Source: Weissella confusa | Lineage (GTDB): Bacteria > Bacillota > Bacilli > Lactobacillales > Lactobacillaceae | Direction: 5' to 3' | DNA length: 64,000 nucleotides | Assembly: GCF_004766315.1 (NCBI RefSeq) | Contig: NZ_PVSN01000026.1 | Span: 48,396 to 112,395, forward strand | Shown here: positions 19,444 through 28,843 of the stretch, in pieces | Numbering within the stretch: the stretch's first letter is position 1 | Layout: every line of letters starts with the position of its first letter | Notes under the pieces: generated by a model | Told to the model about the DNA's origin: nothing | The model's database searches: none | The model's input: only the letters and a program-made list of their open reading frames with translations | Program-made: the position numbers and the translations under genes

Positions 19444-19884
19444 ATGAAGCGCGTCTACCTAGCCGGTCCATTTTTTGATGATGACCAAATTGATCGTATT
19501 GAACGTATGGAAAAGGCTCTAGCAGCCAACCCAACGGTATCAGAATTCTTCAGTCCACGTACTGAGCAACACGACGAATTTGAATTCGGTTCAAAGGAAT
19601 GGGCAAAGGCAATTTACAAGGGTGATAAGGATCACTTGGATCCAGCCGAAGTTGTAATTGCTGTGATTGACTATGAGGGTGAGCACGTTGATCCAGGTAC
19701 TGCCTGGGAGATTGGTTACTCAGAAGCAACGAAGAAGCCAGTTATCTTGGTGAAGGAAAAGGAAGGTGGCATCAACTTGATGATGTCAGTACCAGCCCAC
19801 GCCTTTATCACGGATGTTGCCGACGTTGCAACGTATGACTTTGATGCATTGCCATCAAACGAATGGGAAGGTAAGACTTTCTAA
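19444..19884 (+). CDS. Nucleoside 2-deoxyribosyltransferase
   Basis: Transfers 2-deoxyribose between purine or pyrimidine bases in nucleoside salvage, a typical lactobacillal enzyme. The 146 residues fit the family (about 150-167). Visible motifs: N-terminal VYLAGPFF, the Asp-containing strand AVIDYEGEHVDPGTAWEIGYS with the catalytic Glu in AWEIGY, and a flexible FEFGSKEW segment. RBS agaggga precedes the ATG. Single gene with its own terminator. Purine (type I) versus mixed (type II) specificity cannot be decided by eye. Confidence 0.92.
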   Translation: MKRVYLAGPFFDDDQIDRIERMEKALAANPTVSEFFSPRTEQHDEFEFGSKEWAKAIYKGDKDHLDPAEVVIAVIDYEGEHVDPGTAWEIGYSEATKKPVILVKEKEGGINLMMSVPAHAFITDVADVATYDFDALPSNEWEGKTF

Positions 19885-19915
19885 TTCGGGTTTTACCTAA
19901 ATAGAAGACTTAAAT

Positions 19916-19950
19916 TAAACGGCACTCACAAAAAGTGGGTGCCGTTTTTT
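19916..19950 (+). terminator. Terminator after deoxyribosyltransferase gene
   Basis: Stem aaacggcactcac / gtgggtgccgttt with AAAAA loop, then TTT. Confidence 0.88.
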
Positions 19951-20005
19951 GTTCGAAATAAGGTAAACTGTTTTAAGACATTAATTAGAGAAAGGACATG
20001 ACAAC

Positions 20006-20896
20006 ATGCAAAAACTAGGCCGGTTAATGTTGGCATGGATTACAAAGTTTTGGGTGCCGTTAGCGATTACCGTTGGCATGCTGGCGGTTGCGGTTTCCGT
20101 CACAACTGTGATGCTGTATAAGCAGCAAATTACGGTGCAGATTCCGAACCTAACCTTGCGTGAAAAACGCGGGGTGACAAGTACGCCAATTTCGGTTCTG
20201 AAACAAGGAGAACACTTGCAAATTTTGCAAGAAGATGATGGTTGGTATCAAGTGCGTCGTGAAGATGAATCGACGGGTTGGGTGGCTAGTTGGTTACTAG
20301 AACGCACAACACCATTGGATAAGGTCACACCACTGTCTGAAGCAACAATCGTTTTGGACCCTGGTCACGGTGGTAACGATCCTGGTGCCGAGTCGAATAG
20401 CGGTAAGTTTGAAAAGACTTATACGTTGTTACTTGCCCAACAAGTTGCTAAAACGTTGCGTGCTACAGGTGCGCGCGTCATCATGACACGTGATAGCGAT
20501 AAATTGGTTTATCTGTCTCAGATTCCAAAGGTGGCAGAAAACGCGAATGCTGATGCGTTTATTTCGTTCCACTTTGACTCGGTGACCGAGGCGAATGGGG
20601 CAAGTGGCTATACTGCTTATTATTACCACAAGGACAACGGGTCAAAGGACTTAGCACAGGCAATTAATGATGCGATGAATCCAAATATGCCTTTGGAGAA
20701 TCGCGGAATTGATCACGCTGAATATGTGGTGTTGATTGATAATAAAGTGCCTGCCACGTTGCTAGAAAATGGCTACATCAATTCTGATCGTGATTTCAAG
20801 AAAATTAAGAGCCCAGCATATCGTAAATTGATTGCGCAAGATGTTGAACAAGGGTTGGAAACGTATTTTGACAATCGGGTAAAAACCGTTAATTAG
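20006..20896 (+). CDS. N-acetylmuramoyl-L-alanine amidase with SH3b domain
   Basis: Peptidoglycan hydrolase cleaving the bond between N-acetylmuramate and L-Ala of the stem peptide. 296 residues: N-terminal membrane helix (about 15-37, a signal anchor or signal peptide), bacterial SH3 domain (about 45-100, ending GWVASWLLE), and zinc-dependent Amidase_3 domain (about 116-290). Zinc ligands and the catalytic Glu are visible in VLDPGHGGNDPGAES, in the Glu of FEKTYTL, in FISFHFDS and in ATLLENGYINSD. RBS gaaagga lies upstream. No terminator is obvious before the next small gene. Confidence 0.92.
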   Translation: MQKLGRLMLAWITKFWVPLAITVGMLAVAVSVTTVMLYKQQITVQIPNLTLREKRGVTSTPISVLKQGEHLQILQEDDGWYQVRREDESTGWVASWLLERTTPLDKVTPLSEATIVLDPGHGGNDPGAESNSGKFEKTYTLLLAQQVAKTLRATGARVIMTRDSDKLVYLSQIPKVAENANADAFISFHFDSVTEANGASGYTAYYYHKDNGSKDLAQAINDAMNPNMPLENRGIDHAEYVVLIDNKVPATLLENGYINSDRDFKKIKSPAYRKLIAQDVEQGLETYFDNRVKTVN

Positions 20897-20989
20897 TCAC
20901 AGGTTGTTAGGGGTTATTGATAGAATTATTCGCGGAATTTCGATACCATTTCTCTGATGGGGAATGTGTTTAGAAATGGGGCATTTAAT

Positions 20990-21358
20990 ATGACAGCGAT
21001 TAATACTGATAACGAGGTGGCAATGGAAGTTATGCGTCTAGCTGGCGTTGTAGACGAAATTGCTTACCACTTGACGAATGTGATGTTTGGGGATGACCCA
21101 GTCAATTTTGATAAGGCCGCGGTTACAGCAGCCTTAGGTGATTTGGGCATTCAATTGCGTAATTTTGTTGACGCTGAAGTTGGCCAAACACAAGCGCACA
21201 GTTTGGCCACGTTGAAAAATCAAATTAATGATATGAGTGCTGCCTTCTTGCAATTTGATAATGCAGCCGACTGGCAGGCCGTTCAGGCAGTTTCAAATCG
21301 CGTAACTGAAATGGAACGTTTATATGCCCGCTTAATGTGCTATACAGTGGCACCATAG
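20990..21358 (+). CDS. Hypothetical protein, 122 residues
   Basis: I do not recognise this family. The ATG at 20990 (MTAINTDNEVAMEVMRLAG) is preferred over the earlier GTG/ATG codons because tggggc sits 8 bases upstream. The product is predicted helical and mildly acidic with no signal peptide or membrane segment, containing the stretch EIAYHLTNVMFGDDP and ending ARLMCYTVAP. Codon use matches neighbouring real genes. It lies between the amidase gene and the hisS T-box promoter; its stop is only 3 bases before that promoter's -35 box. Confidence 0.6.
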   Translation: MTAINTDNEVAMEVMRLAGVVDEIAYHLTNVMFGDDPVNFDKAAVTAALGDLGIQLRNFVDAEVGQTQAHSLATLKNQINDMSAAFLQFDNAADWQAVQAVSNRVTEMERLYARLMCYTVAP

Positions 21359-21361
21359 ACC

Positions 21362-21390
21362 TTGACGCAATTTACTTTCTATTGGATAAT
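21362..21390 (+). promoter_or_regulatory. Promoter of hisS-aspS T-box operon
   Basis: -35 TTGACG, 17-base spacer, -10 GATAAT, immediately upstream of the T-box leader. Confidence 0.8.
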
Positions 21391-21609
21391 AAATTCCATA
21401 GATAAACCGATGAGAAAGCAAACTTGTGGTTGGTAGAAGAAAGCGAGCAGGGTCTGGTGCAAGCCTGTGGTTACTGAAGCAAGGGGACACTTTTTAGGTC
21501 GCAGCAATGCGCGTGTTGCCACGTTACGGCATGAGACCAAATTCAAGGTGGTACCGCGCTAAAAGGCGCCCTTGACGATACATGAAGTGTCGTTGAGGGC
21601 GCCTTTTCG
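21391..21609 (+). promoter_or_regulatory. T-box leader of hisS-aspS (specifier region GACAC)
   Basis: A tRNA-sensing antitermination leader. Stem I includes the apical element ggtctggtgcaagcc. The specifier region at 21486-21490 reads GACAC, so it contains GAC (Asp) and, shifted by two bases, CAC (His). The T-box sequence aaggtggtaccgcg is at 21545-21558; its UGGU can pair with an A73 or G73 acceptor end, which suits tRNA-Asp better than tRNA-His (C73). The terminator stem aaggcgccc.../...gggcgcctt with Ts closes it at 21562-21607. Confidence 0.93.
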
Positions 21610-21645
21610 TTTTGCACCATCGGAAACATGAGAGGAATTTTAAAC

Positions 21646-22959
21646 ATGGCTAAGCAATCATTCCAAAAGCCAAAGGGAACAGCTGATTTGCTCCCTGGTG
21701 AATCATTGAAGTGGCACTACGTTGAAGAGACGGCGCGCCTTTTGTTCGGCGACTACCAATACTCAGAAGTACGTACGCCAATTTTTGAAAGCTTTGATGT
21801 TTTTGCCCGTTCTGCTGGTGATACATCAGACGTTGTGACGAAGGAAATGTATGACTTCAAGGATAAGGGTGACCGTCACGTTGCTTTGCGTCCAGAAGGT
21901 ACTGCCGGTGTTGTTCGTGCGTTCGTTGAGAACAAGTTGTTTGGACCTGAACACCAACATCCATACAAGATGTTCTACATCGGACCAATGTTCCGTTACG
22001 AGCGTCCACAAGCCGGTCGTATGCGTCAATTCCACCAAATCGGTGTGGAAGCTTTGGGTTCAGACTCACCTGCTTTGGATGCTGAAGTTATTGCAATGGC
22101 AGTTGATTTGTTCCAAACATTGGGTGTGACGAACTTGAAGGTTAAGATTAACTCTTTGGGTGACAAGGAATCACGTGAAAACTACCGTAATGCCTTGATC
22201 GACTTCTTGAAGCCACACTTTGATGAGTTGTCTGCTGACTCACAAACGCGTTTGGAGAAGAACCCATTGCGTGTCTTGGACTCTAAGGATGAAAAGGATC
22301 AAGCCATCGTTGCGGATGCACCATCAATCTTGGATTACTTGACGGAAGATGCCCAAGCACACTGGGAAAAGGTTCAAGCCTACCTTGAAGCAATGGGGAT
22401 TGATTACGAAGTCGACGCCAATGTTGTGCGTGGGTTGGATTACTACAACCACACGATTTTCGAAGTGATGACGCAATCAGCTGCCCTTGGTCGTGGTTGG
22501 ACGACAATCACTGGTGGTGGTCGTTACAACGGCTTGGTTGAAGAGTTTGGCGGACCAGAAATGCCAGGTGTCGGCTTTGGAATCGGTCTTGAGCGTTTGA
22601 TGTTGTTGCTTGAAGCCGAGGGTGCAACGTTGCCTGAACAAGCACCATTGGATGTTTACGTTGCCAACATGGGCGAAGGCACTGATGTTGCAGCTATGCA
22701 AATGGTTCAAGCAGTGCGTTCATTTGGTTACAGCGCAGAACGCGATTACCAAGACCGTAAGCTAAAGGCACAATTTAAGACAGCCGACAAGCTGGGCGCA
22801 CGCTTCATCATTACGATTGGTGAACGTGAATTGGCTGAGCAAACGGCAAACTTGAAGAACATGACGACTGGTGAAGAAATCACGGTAAAGTTGGCTGAAC
22901 TTTACACGGGTCTCCCAGAGTTTATTGAAGTTGAAGAAGACGTAGAAGAGGAAAACTAA
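21646..22959 (+). CDS. hisS: Histidyl-tRNA synthetase
   Basis: Charges tRNA-His in the cytoplasm. 437 residues; the ATG at 21646 ([11 protein letters not shown]) has agagga 9 bases upstream, while the in-frame ATG at 21628 sits before this RBS. Class II core: motif 2 [20 protein letters not shown], the histidine-binding HisA loop [13 protein letters not shown], and motif 3 [15 protein letters not shown]-terminal HGTP-type anticodon-binding domain follows. The two-base gap to aspS shows a shared transcript. Expression is controlled by the upstream T-box. Confidence 0.97.
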   Translation: MAKQSFQKPKGTADLLPGESLKWHYVEETARLLFGDYQYSEVRTPIFESFDVFARSAGDTSDVVTKEMYDFKDKGDRHVALRPEGTAGVVRAFVENKLFGPEHQHPYKMFYIGPMFRYERPQAGRMRQFHQIGVEALGSDSPALDAEVIAMAVDLFQTLGVTNLKVKINSLGDKESRENYRNALIDFLKPHFDELSADSQTRLEKNPLRVLDSKDEKDQAIVADAPSILDYLTEDAQAHWEKVQAYLEAMGIDYEVDANVVRGLDYYNHTIFEVMTQSAALGRGWTTITGGGRYNGLVEEFGGPEMPGVGFGIGLERLMLLLEAEGATLPEQAPLDVYVANMGEGTDVAAMQMVQAVRSFGYSAERDYQDRKLKAQFKTADKLGARFIITIGERELAEQTANLKNMTTGEEITVKLAELYTGLPEFIEVEEDVEEEN

Positions 22960-22961
22960 TT

Positions 22962-24767
22962 ATGAAGCGTACTAACTATGCTGGCTTGATTGATGAAGCC
23001 TACCTTGATCAAACTGTCACGCTACAAGGATGGGTGCAAAAGCGCCGTGACTTGGGTGGTTTGATTTTCGTTGATTTGCGTGACCGTGAAGGTATTGTGC
23101 AATTGGCCTTCTCAGAAGAATTTGGCGCAGATGCTTTGGCAGTTGCTGAAAAGATGCGTTCAGAATTCGTTATCGAAGTTGAAGGTGTTGTTCGTTCACG
23201 TGCTGAAGGTGCGGTTAACGATAACTTGAAGTCAGGTAAGATTGAAGTGCAAGTTGCCAAGGCAACGATTTTGTCAGAAGCTAAGACGACGCCATTCTAC
23301 ATTGAAGACGATATCAACGTTTCAGACGAATTGCGTTTGAAGTATCGTTACTTGGATTTGCGTCGTCCTGAGATGCAAAATAACTTGCGTATCCGTTCAA
23401 AGATTACGGCTGCAACGCACGAATTCTTGGATGCAAACGGCTTTATCGATATTGAGACGCCATACTTGGCTAAGTCAACGCCAGAAGGAGCCCGTGATTA
23501 CCTAGTGCCATCACGTGTTTACCCTGGTTCATTCTACGCTTTGCCACAATCACCACAATTGTTTAAGCAATTGTTGATGGGTGCCGGCTTTGACCGTTAC
23601 TACCAAGTTGCCCGTGCCTTCCGTGACGAAGATTTGCGTGGTGACCGTCAACCAGAATTTACGCAATTGGACGTTGAAACGTCATTCATGACGCAAGATG
23701 AAATCATGGCATTGGTTAACGAATGGGTTGCCGCTATCATGAAGAAGACAGTTGATGTTGATTTGGATACGGCTCAAATTCCAGTGTTGGATTACGCTGA
23801 TTCAATCAAGCGTTTCGGAACTGACAAGCCTGATATGCGTTTCGGCATGGAATTGCAAGATTTGTCAGAATTGATGGCTGATTCAGAATTTGGTGTCTTT
23901 GCTAACGCGGTTAAGAACGGTGGCCAAGTAAAGGCAATCGTTGTACCTGGTGGTGCTGATCACTACTCACGTAAGGACATTGATAAGATGGCCCAATACA
24001 TCGAGCGCTTCGGTGCCAAGGGATTGGCTTGGTTGAAGGTGACTGATGAAGGTATCACTGGACCAATTGCTAAGTTCTTGACGACGAAGGGTGACGACTT
24101 GTTGGCCCAAACTGAAGCTAAGGCCGGCGACTTGATTTTGTTCGCGGCTGATTCAGAAGGCGTTGTTTCAGCAACGTTGGATGCTTTGCGTCGTATGACG
24201 GCTAAGGAAATGGACTTGATTGACAACAGCAAGTGGGCCTTCGCTTGGGTTGTTAACTGGCCATTGTTTGAGTACCAAGCTGAAGAAGATCGTTGGATTG
24301 CGGCACACCACCCATTCACAATGCCAAACGAAGAAGATTTGCCATTGTTGGAGACGACGGAAGGTGCTCACCAAGCGCACGCTCAATCATACGACCTTGT
24401 GTTGAACGGATACGAGTTGGGCTCAGGTTCAATCCGTATTCACCGTATGGACATCCAAGAGAAGATGTTGTCAGCACTTGGCTTCACTAAGGAAGCAGCC
24501 CACGACGCATTCGGCTTCTTGCTTGAAGGTATGGAATACGGCTTCCCTCCAATGGGTGGAATCGCCCTAGGATTGGATCGTTTGGCTATGTTGTTGGCTG
24601 GACGTGACAACATCCGTGAAGTGATTGCGTTCCCTAAGAACTCAAAGGCTACTGAGCCAATGACAGAAGCACCAACACCAGTTGCCAAGGCACAAATCGT
24701 TGATGACTTGGGATTGACGGCGCCTGTATACGCCGACATTGAAGCACCAAACATGTCAGAAGAATAA
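22962..24767 (+). CDS. aspS: Aspartyl-tRNA synthetase
   Basis: Charges tRNA-Asp. 601 residues, bacterial type. N-terminal OB-fold anticodon-binding domain ([20 protein letters not shown]), class II motif 2 ([18 protein letters not shown]), a GAD-type insertion in the middle (about 290-410), and motif 3 ([16 protein letters not shown]). Translation starts at an ATG 2 bases after the hisS stop, with gaagagg inside the hisS end as RBS. A terminator follows, so hisS-aspS is a two-gene T-box operon. Confidence 0.97.
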   Translation: MKRTNYAGLIDEAYLDQTVTLQGWVQKRRDLGGLIFVDLRDREGIVQLAFSEEFGADALAVAEKMRSEFVIEVEGVVRSRAEGAVNDNLKSGKIEVQVAKATILSEAKTTPFYIEDDINVSDELRLKYRYLDLRRPEMQNNLRIRSKITAATHEFLDANGFIDIETPYLAKSTPEGARDYLVPSRVYPGSFYALPQSPQLFKQLLMGAGFDRYYQVARAFRDEDLRGDRQPEFTQLDVETSFMTQDEIMALVNEWVAAIMKKTVDVDLDTAQIPVLDYADSIKRFGTDKPDMRFGMELQDLSELMADSEFGVFANAVKNGGQVKAIVVPGGADHYSRKDIDKMAQYIERFGAKGLAWLKVTDEGITGPIAKFLTTKGDDLLAQTEAKAGDLILFAADSEGVVSATLDALRRMTAKEMDLIDNSKWAFAWVVNWPLFEYQAEEDRWIAAHHPFTMPNEEDLPLLETTEGAHQAHAQSYDLVLNGYELGSGSIRIHRMDIQEKMLSALGFTKEAAHDAFGFLLEGMEYGFPPMGGIALGLDRLAMLLAGRDNIREVIAFPKNSKATEPMTEAPTPVAKAQIVDDLGLTAPVYADIEAPNMSEE

Positions 24768-24778
24768 TTGTTTTTAAT

Positions 24779-24818
24779 TGAGCGAGTTTGCAGTTTTCTG
24801 TAAGCTCGCTCTTTTTTG
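24779..24818 (+). terminator. Terminator of hisS-aspS
   Basis: Stem gagcgagtttgcag / ctgtaagctcgctc with TTTT loop, then a run of Ts. Confidence 0.87.
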
Positions 24819-24996
24819 GTTTGTCAATCGATTTTCCTATTAATAGTAAGTTGTTTTGTTGCAAAAATAGCACAGCTGAATTTGTCGCATTTCACATTTT
24901 GTTCATAAATCCTCCTTATACTTTTTGTTAGTGATAAAGATAAGTAAGTATCTTTTGTTAGAGAATTTGGATTAAAGAAATTTGGGGAATTGTGAC

Positions 24997-26940
24997 ATGT
25001 TGAATTGGCGTAAATTAGCATTATCTTCAGCTGTTGTTCTAGGGATGATGACTGTGGCAGGGACTGCCTACGGTTCTGATGATGTTTATTTGACTGATAA
25101 TAGTCACACGGCATCAACCACTTTGGACAACGCGACTAAGGTGACATGGAACTCACCGTTGTACACGACAGATATGGATGCTTTGAATGCAAAGCTCGGG
25201 GATGCCGATGTTCGCACTGAGATTATTCGTGAAGCGGGCTTCATGATTAATGGGCAGAAGGCCATGGATTGGCACCCAGGAAGTATTTCAGTTAACGGAC
25301 AACAATTTGATGGCTACTTAACTTTCAAGAGTAGCCGCTTACTTAGCGTCGGATCGACTGCGCGAATCTTCGTTAAGTTTAACAGTGTCTATGACATTCA
25401 ATTCCAAGTGTTGTATCAAGTGAGCGCAAACGGCGATCAATCAGAATCTTGGTATGGTGCGCAAGGAATGTACGTGGGTATTCAACAAGGTGAGCGACCA
25501 GCTACGCCTGAGGACCCGGAGGCACCTAAGCCAGAAGATCCAGAAACTGGTTGGACGACGGGACCTATTGATGCACCTAATTTTTCTGATTGGACGACAT
25601 TGCCAAGTGTGCCATTGCAAACGCCTGACACTGGGGATGTAACCATCGACGGAAACACAGTAGGCGGCAAGGGTGACACGGGTGATATCAACATTGACGG
25701 GAATACTATTGGTGGTAAGCCAGACCAAGGTGACCAAACGATTGATGGAAACACAGTTGGTGGTAAGGGTGATACTGGTGATATCAACATTGATGGTAAT
25801 ACTGAAGGTGGCAAGGCAGATACGGGGGATATTTCGGCGCCAAGTACACCAGACACTGGCGACATCCTAGCACCAAGCACTCCAGACCAAGGTGACCAAA
25901 CGATCAATGGTGACACGGAAGGCGGTAAGGGTGACACCGGTGACATCAACATTGATGGTAATACTGAAGGCGGTAAGGGCGATACTGGAAACATTTCAGC
26001 GCCAAGTACACCAGACACTGGCGACATTCTAGCGCCAAGCACACCAGACCAAGGTGATCAAACGATCAATGGTGATACTGAAGGAAGCAAGGGTGACACC
26101 GGCGATATTAACATTGATGGTAATACCGAGGGTGGTAAGGCCGACACTGGTGACATCTCGGCACCAAGCAATCCGGACACTGGCGACATCCTAGCGCCAA
26201 GCACGCCAGACCAAGGTGACCAAACAATCAACGGTGATACTGAAGGAAGCAAGGGCGATACTGGAAATATTTCAGCGCCAAGCACGCCAGATACCGGGGA
26301 TATCCTAGCACCTACTGAGCCAGGTTATGGGGCTGTTCCAGCACCAAGCACACCTGATCACGGTCAACAAACGATTGATGGGAACACTGAAGGTGGTAAG
26401 CCAGATACAGGCGATATCGCAGCGCCAGTTGTATCAGGTGAAGGTGATACAAACGTCACGAATCCAGATACACCGGTCGTTGATGATCAAAACAATACAA
26501 ATGATTCAAATGAAGTAAATACTTCGGATGATTCAAGTGCGTCAGCAGTTGTCACGCCTGGTGGGTCACAAACCGGCTTCGTGACTAACGAAACACCAGG
26601 ATTGGTTTCAGCGGGTGCGAATACAACGGCACGTACAGCGGTATTTGGTGATGATGCACCCACGTTCATCGGTGGCTATGCGACATCAAGTCAACCAACG
26701 CTTAGCCAATCAGCATCAAACAGCAACCAAGCACGTCTTGCAAGTTCAAGTGCTGGGCGTGATTTGATTCACGACATGATTGTTTCTGAGGATGCCAAGC
26801 GTTCTAATGCATTGAAGTTGGAACAAGCCGGCGTTGGATCTGAATGGTTCACGATGGTAGCGGGAGCAATCCTTGGCTTCTTGTTCGCATTCTTCCGTCG
26901 TCGACGTGAAGAGCGTGACGAAGAAAACGAAACACGATAA
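24997..26940 (+). CDS. Repetitive acidic surface protein with TM tail
   Basis: An exported protein of 647 residues; the ATG at 24997 has ggggaa 7 bases upstream. The signal peptide ends near AGTAYGSDD. Residues 30-165 are a non-repetitive, beta-rich domain I do not recognise. About 205-470 is a low-complexity repeat with a D-x-G-D beat every 9-11 residues (GDTGDINIDGNTEGGK, APSTPDTGDILAP). A Ser/Thr/Asn-rich linker follows, then a hydrophobic helix near the end (WFTMVAGAILGFLFAFF) and a highly charged tail (RRRREERDEENETR). No LPXTG is present, so membrane anchoring is inferred. It is a monocistronic gene with a 229-base AT-rich upstream gap. Confidence 0.75.
   Translation: MLNWRKLALSSAVVLGMMTVAGTAYGSDDVYLTDNSHTASTTLDNATKVTWNSPLYTTDMDALNAKLGDADVRTEIIREAGFMINGQKAMDWHPGSISVNGQQFDGYLTFKSSRLLSVGSTARIFVKFNSVYDIQFQVLYQVSANGDQSESWYGAQGMYVGIQQGERPATPEDPEAPKPEDPETGWTTGPIDAPNFSDWTTLPSVPLQTPDTGDVTIDGNTVGGKGDTGDINIDGNTIGGKPDQGDQTIDGNTVGGKGDTGDINIDGNTEGGKADTGDISAPSTPDTGDILAPSTPDQGDQTINGDTEGGKGDTGDINIDGNTEGGKGDTGNISAPSTPDTGDILAPSTPDQGDQTINGDTEGSKGDTGDINIDGNTEGGKADTGDISAPSNPDTGDILAPSTPDQGDQTINGDTEGSKGDTGNISAPSTPDTGDILAPTEPGYGAVPAPSTPDHGQQTIDGNTEGGKPDTGDIAAPVVSGEGDTNVTNPDTPVVDDQNNTNDSNEVNTSDDSSASAVVTPGGSQTGFVTNETPGLVSAGANTTARTAVFGDDAPTFIGGYATSSQPTLSQSASNSNQARLASSSAGRDLIHDMIVSEDAKRSNALKLEQAGVGSEWFTMVAGAILGFLFAFFRRRREERDEENETR
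25879..26325 (+). repeat. 162-bp tandem repeat in surface gene
   Basis: The unit encoding TPDQGDQTINGDTEG...DTGDILAPS starts at 25879, 26041 and 26203, exactly 162 bp (54 codons) apart; the third copy is shortened. Shorter degenerate sub-repeats extend back to about 25630. Copies are close enough at DNA level for slippage or recombination. Confidence 0.88.
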
Positions 26941-26951
26941 TTAAAGCATGA

Positions 26952-26987
26952 CGAAAACTTACGGGCGTTGGTCCGTAAGTTTTTTAT
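26952..26987 (+). terminator. Terminator after repetitive surface gene
   Basis: Stem aacttacgg / ccgtaagtt with loop gcgttggt, then TTTTTATTTTT. Confidence 0.88.
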
Positions 26988-27043
26988 TTTTATGGGCGTT
27001 TTCGTGCTAAAATCATAAAGTACAAATTGAAAGAAGCGAGAAA

Positions 27044-27925
27044 ATGGACCAGATAGAACAGTATTTTAATCGACACCAGTACTCAAGTCGCATCGGTAGT
27101 GCGATGGTATACGCAGTTGCTTCAGCGATTGCGTTGAACTTTTTTTGGACACCCGGACACATTTATTCTTCTGGATTTACAGGACTAGCCCAGTTGCTGA
27201 ACACATTGCTGGAACGCTTTGTGGGATGGCATGTGCCAGTTGGTGTCTTGCTGGTGCTGATTAACGTGCCACTAATGATTACCGCCTACCGTGCGATTGG
27301 TAAGCGATTTGCGATGTTTACGGCGTTGGCTTTGTTGCTGGCCGCAATTGCGATGCGTTTGGTTTCGCAACCGGAGCAATTATGGACGCACGATCCACTT
27401 GTCATGGCCATCTTTGGTGGTGCTGTCAACGGATTTGGAACCGGGTTGGCTCTACGTAACGGGCTCTCAACTGGTGGGTTGGATATTATTGGGATTCTGG
27501 TTCGTCGCAAGACTGGCATGAAGATGGGAGCGGTAAACTTAACGTTTAACTTCTTCATCTTGTTGGCCTCAGGATTCTTGTTTGGTCCACAATATGCGTT
27601 GTATACCGGTATTGGTCTGGTTATCAACGCCCGCGTCATTGATTTGGTTTATACACGTCAACAAAAGATGCAAGTGATGATTGTGACAGAAAAGCCTGAT
27701 TTGGTTATTGAAGCCATTCAGCGTGATATCCGTCGTGGCATTACGATTGTGCACCACGCTGAGGGTGGGTATAACCACCACCACAAGGAAGTCTTGTTCA
27801 CCGTTATTTCAATGTATGAACAATATGACCTGCGTGATGCGATTTACGAGGTTGATCCACAAGCTTGGGCATCACTCTGGCGTATCGATCGCACGTTCGG
27901 TCGTTTCTACGAGCCAAAGTTGTAA
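27044..27925 (+). CDS. YitT family membrane protein (DUF161 + DUF2179)
   Basis: A 293-residue integral membrane protein of the widespread Firmicute YitT family. The N-terminal two thirds carry five to six hydrophobic helices with the family features TPGHIYSSGFTGLAQLL and GLALRNGLSTGGLDIIG. The C-terminal 80 residues form the soluble DUF2179 domain (QQKMQVMIVTEKPDLV, DIRRGITIVHHAEGGY). The physiological substrate of the family is not established. RBS gaaag precedes the ATG and an extended -10 (TGCTAAAAT, about 27004-27012) is visible. The gene is monocistronic, and I see no clear terminator in the 195-base gap before rpsU. Confidence 0.9.
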   Translation: MDQIEQYFNRHQYSSRIGSAMVYAVASAIALNFFWTPGHIYSSGFTGLAQLLNTLLERFVGWHVPVGVLLVLINVPLMITAYRAIGKRFAMFTALALLLAAIAMRLVSQPEQLWTHDPLVMAIFGGAVNGFGTGLALRNGLSTGGLDIIGILVRRKTGMKMGAVNLTFNFFILLASGFLFGPQYALYTGIGLVINARVIDLVYTRQQKMQVMIVTEKPDLVIEAIQRDIRRGITIVHHAEGGYNHHHKEVLFTVISMYEQYDLRDAIYEVDPQAWASLWRIDRTFGRFYEPKL

Positions 27926-28023
27926 GCTAACGGTTTGTTAGGTACAAAAAGCTTAGGGACAAACATTTTAGGTGTGACTAGGTGAAGAGTGATAACAAAT
28001 CGTCAGCAGTTTTGTATAAAGCG

Positions 28024-28051
28024 TTGACAACAGGTTCAATTCTGGTAAACT
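28024..28051 (+). promoter_or_regulatory. rpsU promoter
   Basis: Consensus -35 TTGACA, 16-base spacer, -10 TAAACT, about 70 bases upstream of rpsU. Confidence 0.75.
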
Positions 28052-28120
28052 ATTAAAGAACAAAAGTGTGCGACATATATAAAAGTTGGAAACTTCACAC
28101 GGGAAGGGAGGGTAAACATT

Positions 28121-28306
28121 ATGGCAAAGACTGTTGTTCGTAAGAATGAGTCTCTTGATGATGCTCTCCGTCGCTTCAAGCGTGGTGTATCAAAGGATGG
28201 TACCTTGCAAGAGTACCGTAAGCGTGAGTTCTACATCAAGCCATCAGTACAACGTAAGTTGAAGGCTGAGGCCGCTCGTAAGCGCAAGAACAAGAAGAGC
28301 CGTTAA
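28121..28306 (+). CDS. rpsU: 30S ribosomal protein S21
   Basis: A 61-residue very basic protein of the small ribosomal subunit that aids initiation near the anti-Shine-Dalgarno region. The sequence fits the family throughout ([19 protein letters not shown], then a Lys/Arg-rich tail [11 protein letters not shown]). The strong RBS gggaaggg lies upstream. It heads the conserved rpsU-yqeY-phoH cluster, but a terminator after it suggests mostly separate expression. Confidence 0.97.
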   Translation: MAKTVVRKNESLDDALRRFKRGVSKDGTLQEYRKREFYIKPSVQRKLKAEAARKRKNKKSR

Positions 28307-28317
28307 TTCGACTCTTG

Positions 28318-28350
28318 CCGGGCTACCTGCTGGTGGTCCGGTTTTGTTTT
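28318..28350 (+). terminator. Terminator/attenuator between rpsU and yqeY
   Basis: 10-bp stem ccgggctacc / ggtggtccgg (with G-U pairs), loop tgct, then TTTTGTTTT. Confidence 0.8.
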
Positions 28351-28380
28351 ATATTCAAGTAATTAAAGGAGATTATGATT

Positions 28381-28824
28381 ATGAGTTTGTTGGAACAACT
28401 GACTAACGACATGAAGGAAGCAATGAAGGCTAAGGACAAGGTTACTTTGGGCGTTGTTCGTATGGTAAAGTCTTCAGTTTCTAACGAGCAAATCAAGTTG
28501 GGTCACGACTTGACTGCTGATGAAGAATTGGCTGTTTTGTCACGTGAGATGAAGCAACGTGTCGAAGAGTTGGAATCATACAAGGATGCTGATCGTGAAG
28601 ATTTGGCAGAAGAAATCCAAGGTCAAATCGACGTTTTGAAGCGTTACATGCCTGAGCAAATGTCTGAAGAAGAAGTCGTTGCCGTTGTTAAGGAAACGAT
28701 TGCTGAAGTCGGTGCATCATCAAAGGCTGATTTGGGTAAGGTAATGGGCGCTTTGATGCCTAAGGTTAAGGGTAAGGCTGACGGTAAGTTGGTTAACCAA
28801 ACTGTTCAATCATTGTTGGGCTAA
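28381..28824 (+). CDS. yqeY: GatB/YqeY domain protein
   Basis: A 147-residue soluble protein of the YqeY family, related to the tRNA-binding tail domain of GatB. The start at 28381 ([20 protein letters not shown]) is preferred over ATG 28375 because aaaggag is 9 bases upstream. Family features: [17 protein letters not shown] near the N-terminus and the C-terminal helical QxxVxxLL ending ([11 protein letters not shown]). The conserved position after rpsU supports the call. The precise function is unsettled; a link to amidotransferase or tRNA metabolism is inferred from the domain. Confidence 0.92.
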   Translation: MSLLEQLTNDMKEAMKAKDKVTLGVVRMVKSSVSNEQIKLGHDLTADEELAVLSREMKQRVEELESYKDADREDLAEEIQGQIDVLKRYMPEQMSEEEVVAVVKETIAEVGASSKADLGKVMGALMPKVKGKADGKLVNQTVQSLLG

Positions 28825-28843
28825 TTAAGGTCGAACTATGATA

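Noticed and set aside
25879..26325. RTX-type calcium-binding nonapeptides in the 162-bp repeat protein
   Set aside because: GGKGDTGDI superficially resembles GGxGxDxUx, but the sixth and eighth positions do not fit and no type I secretion signal is present.
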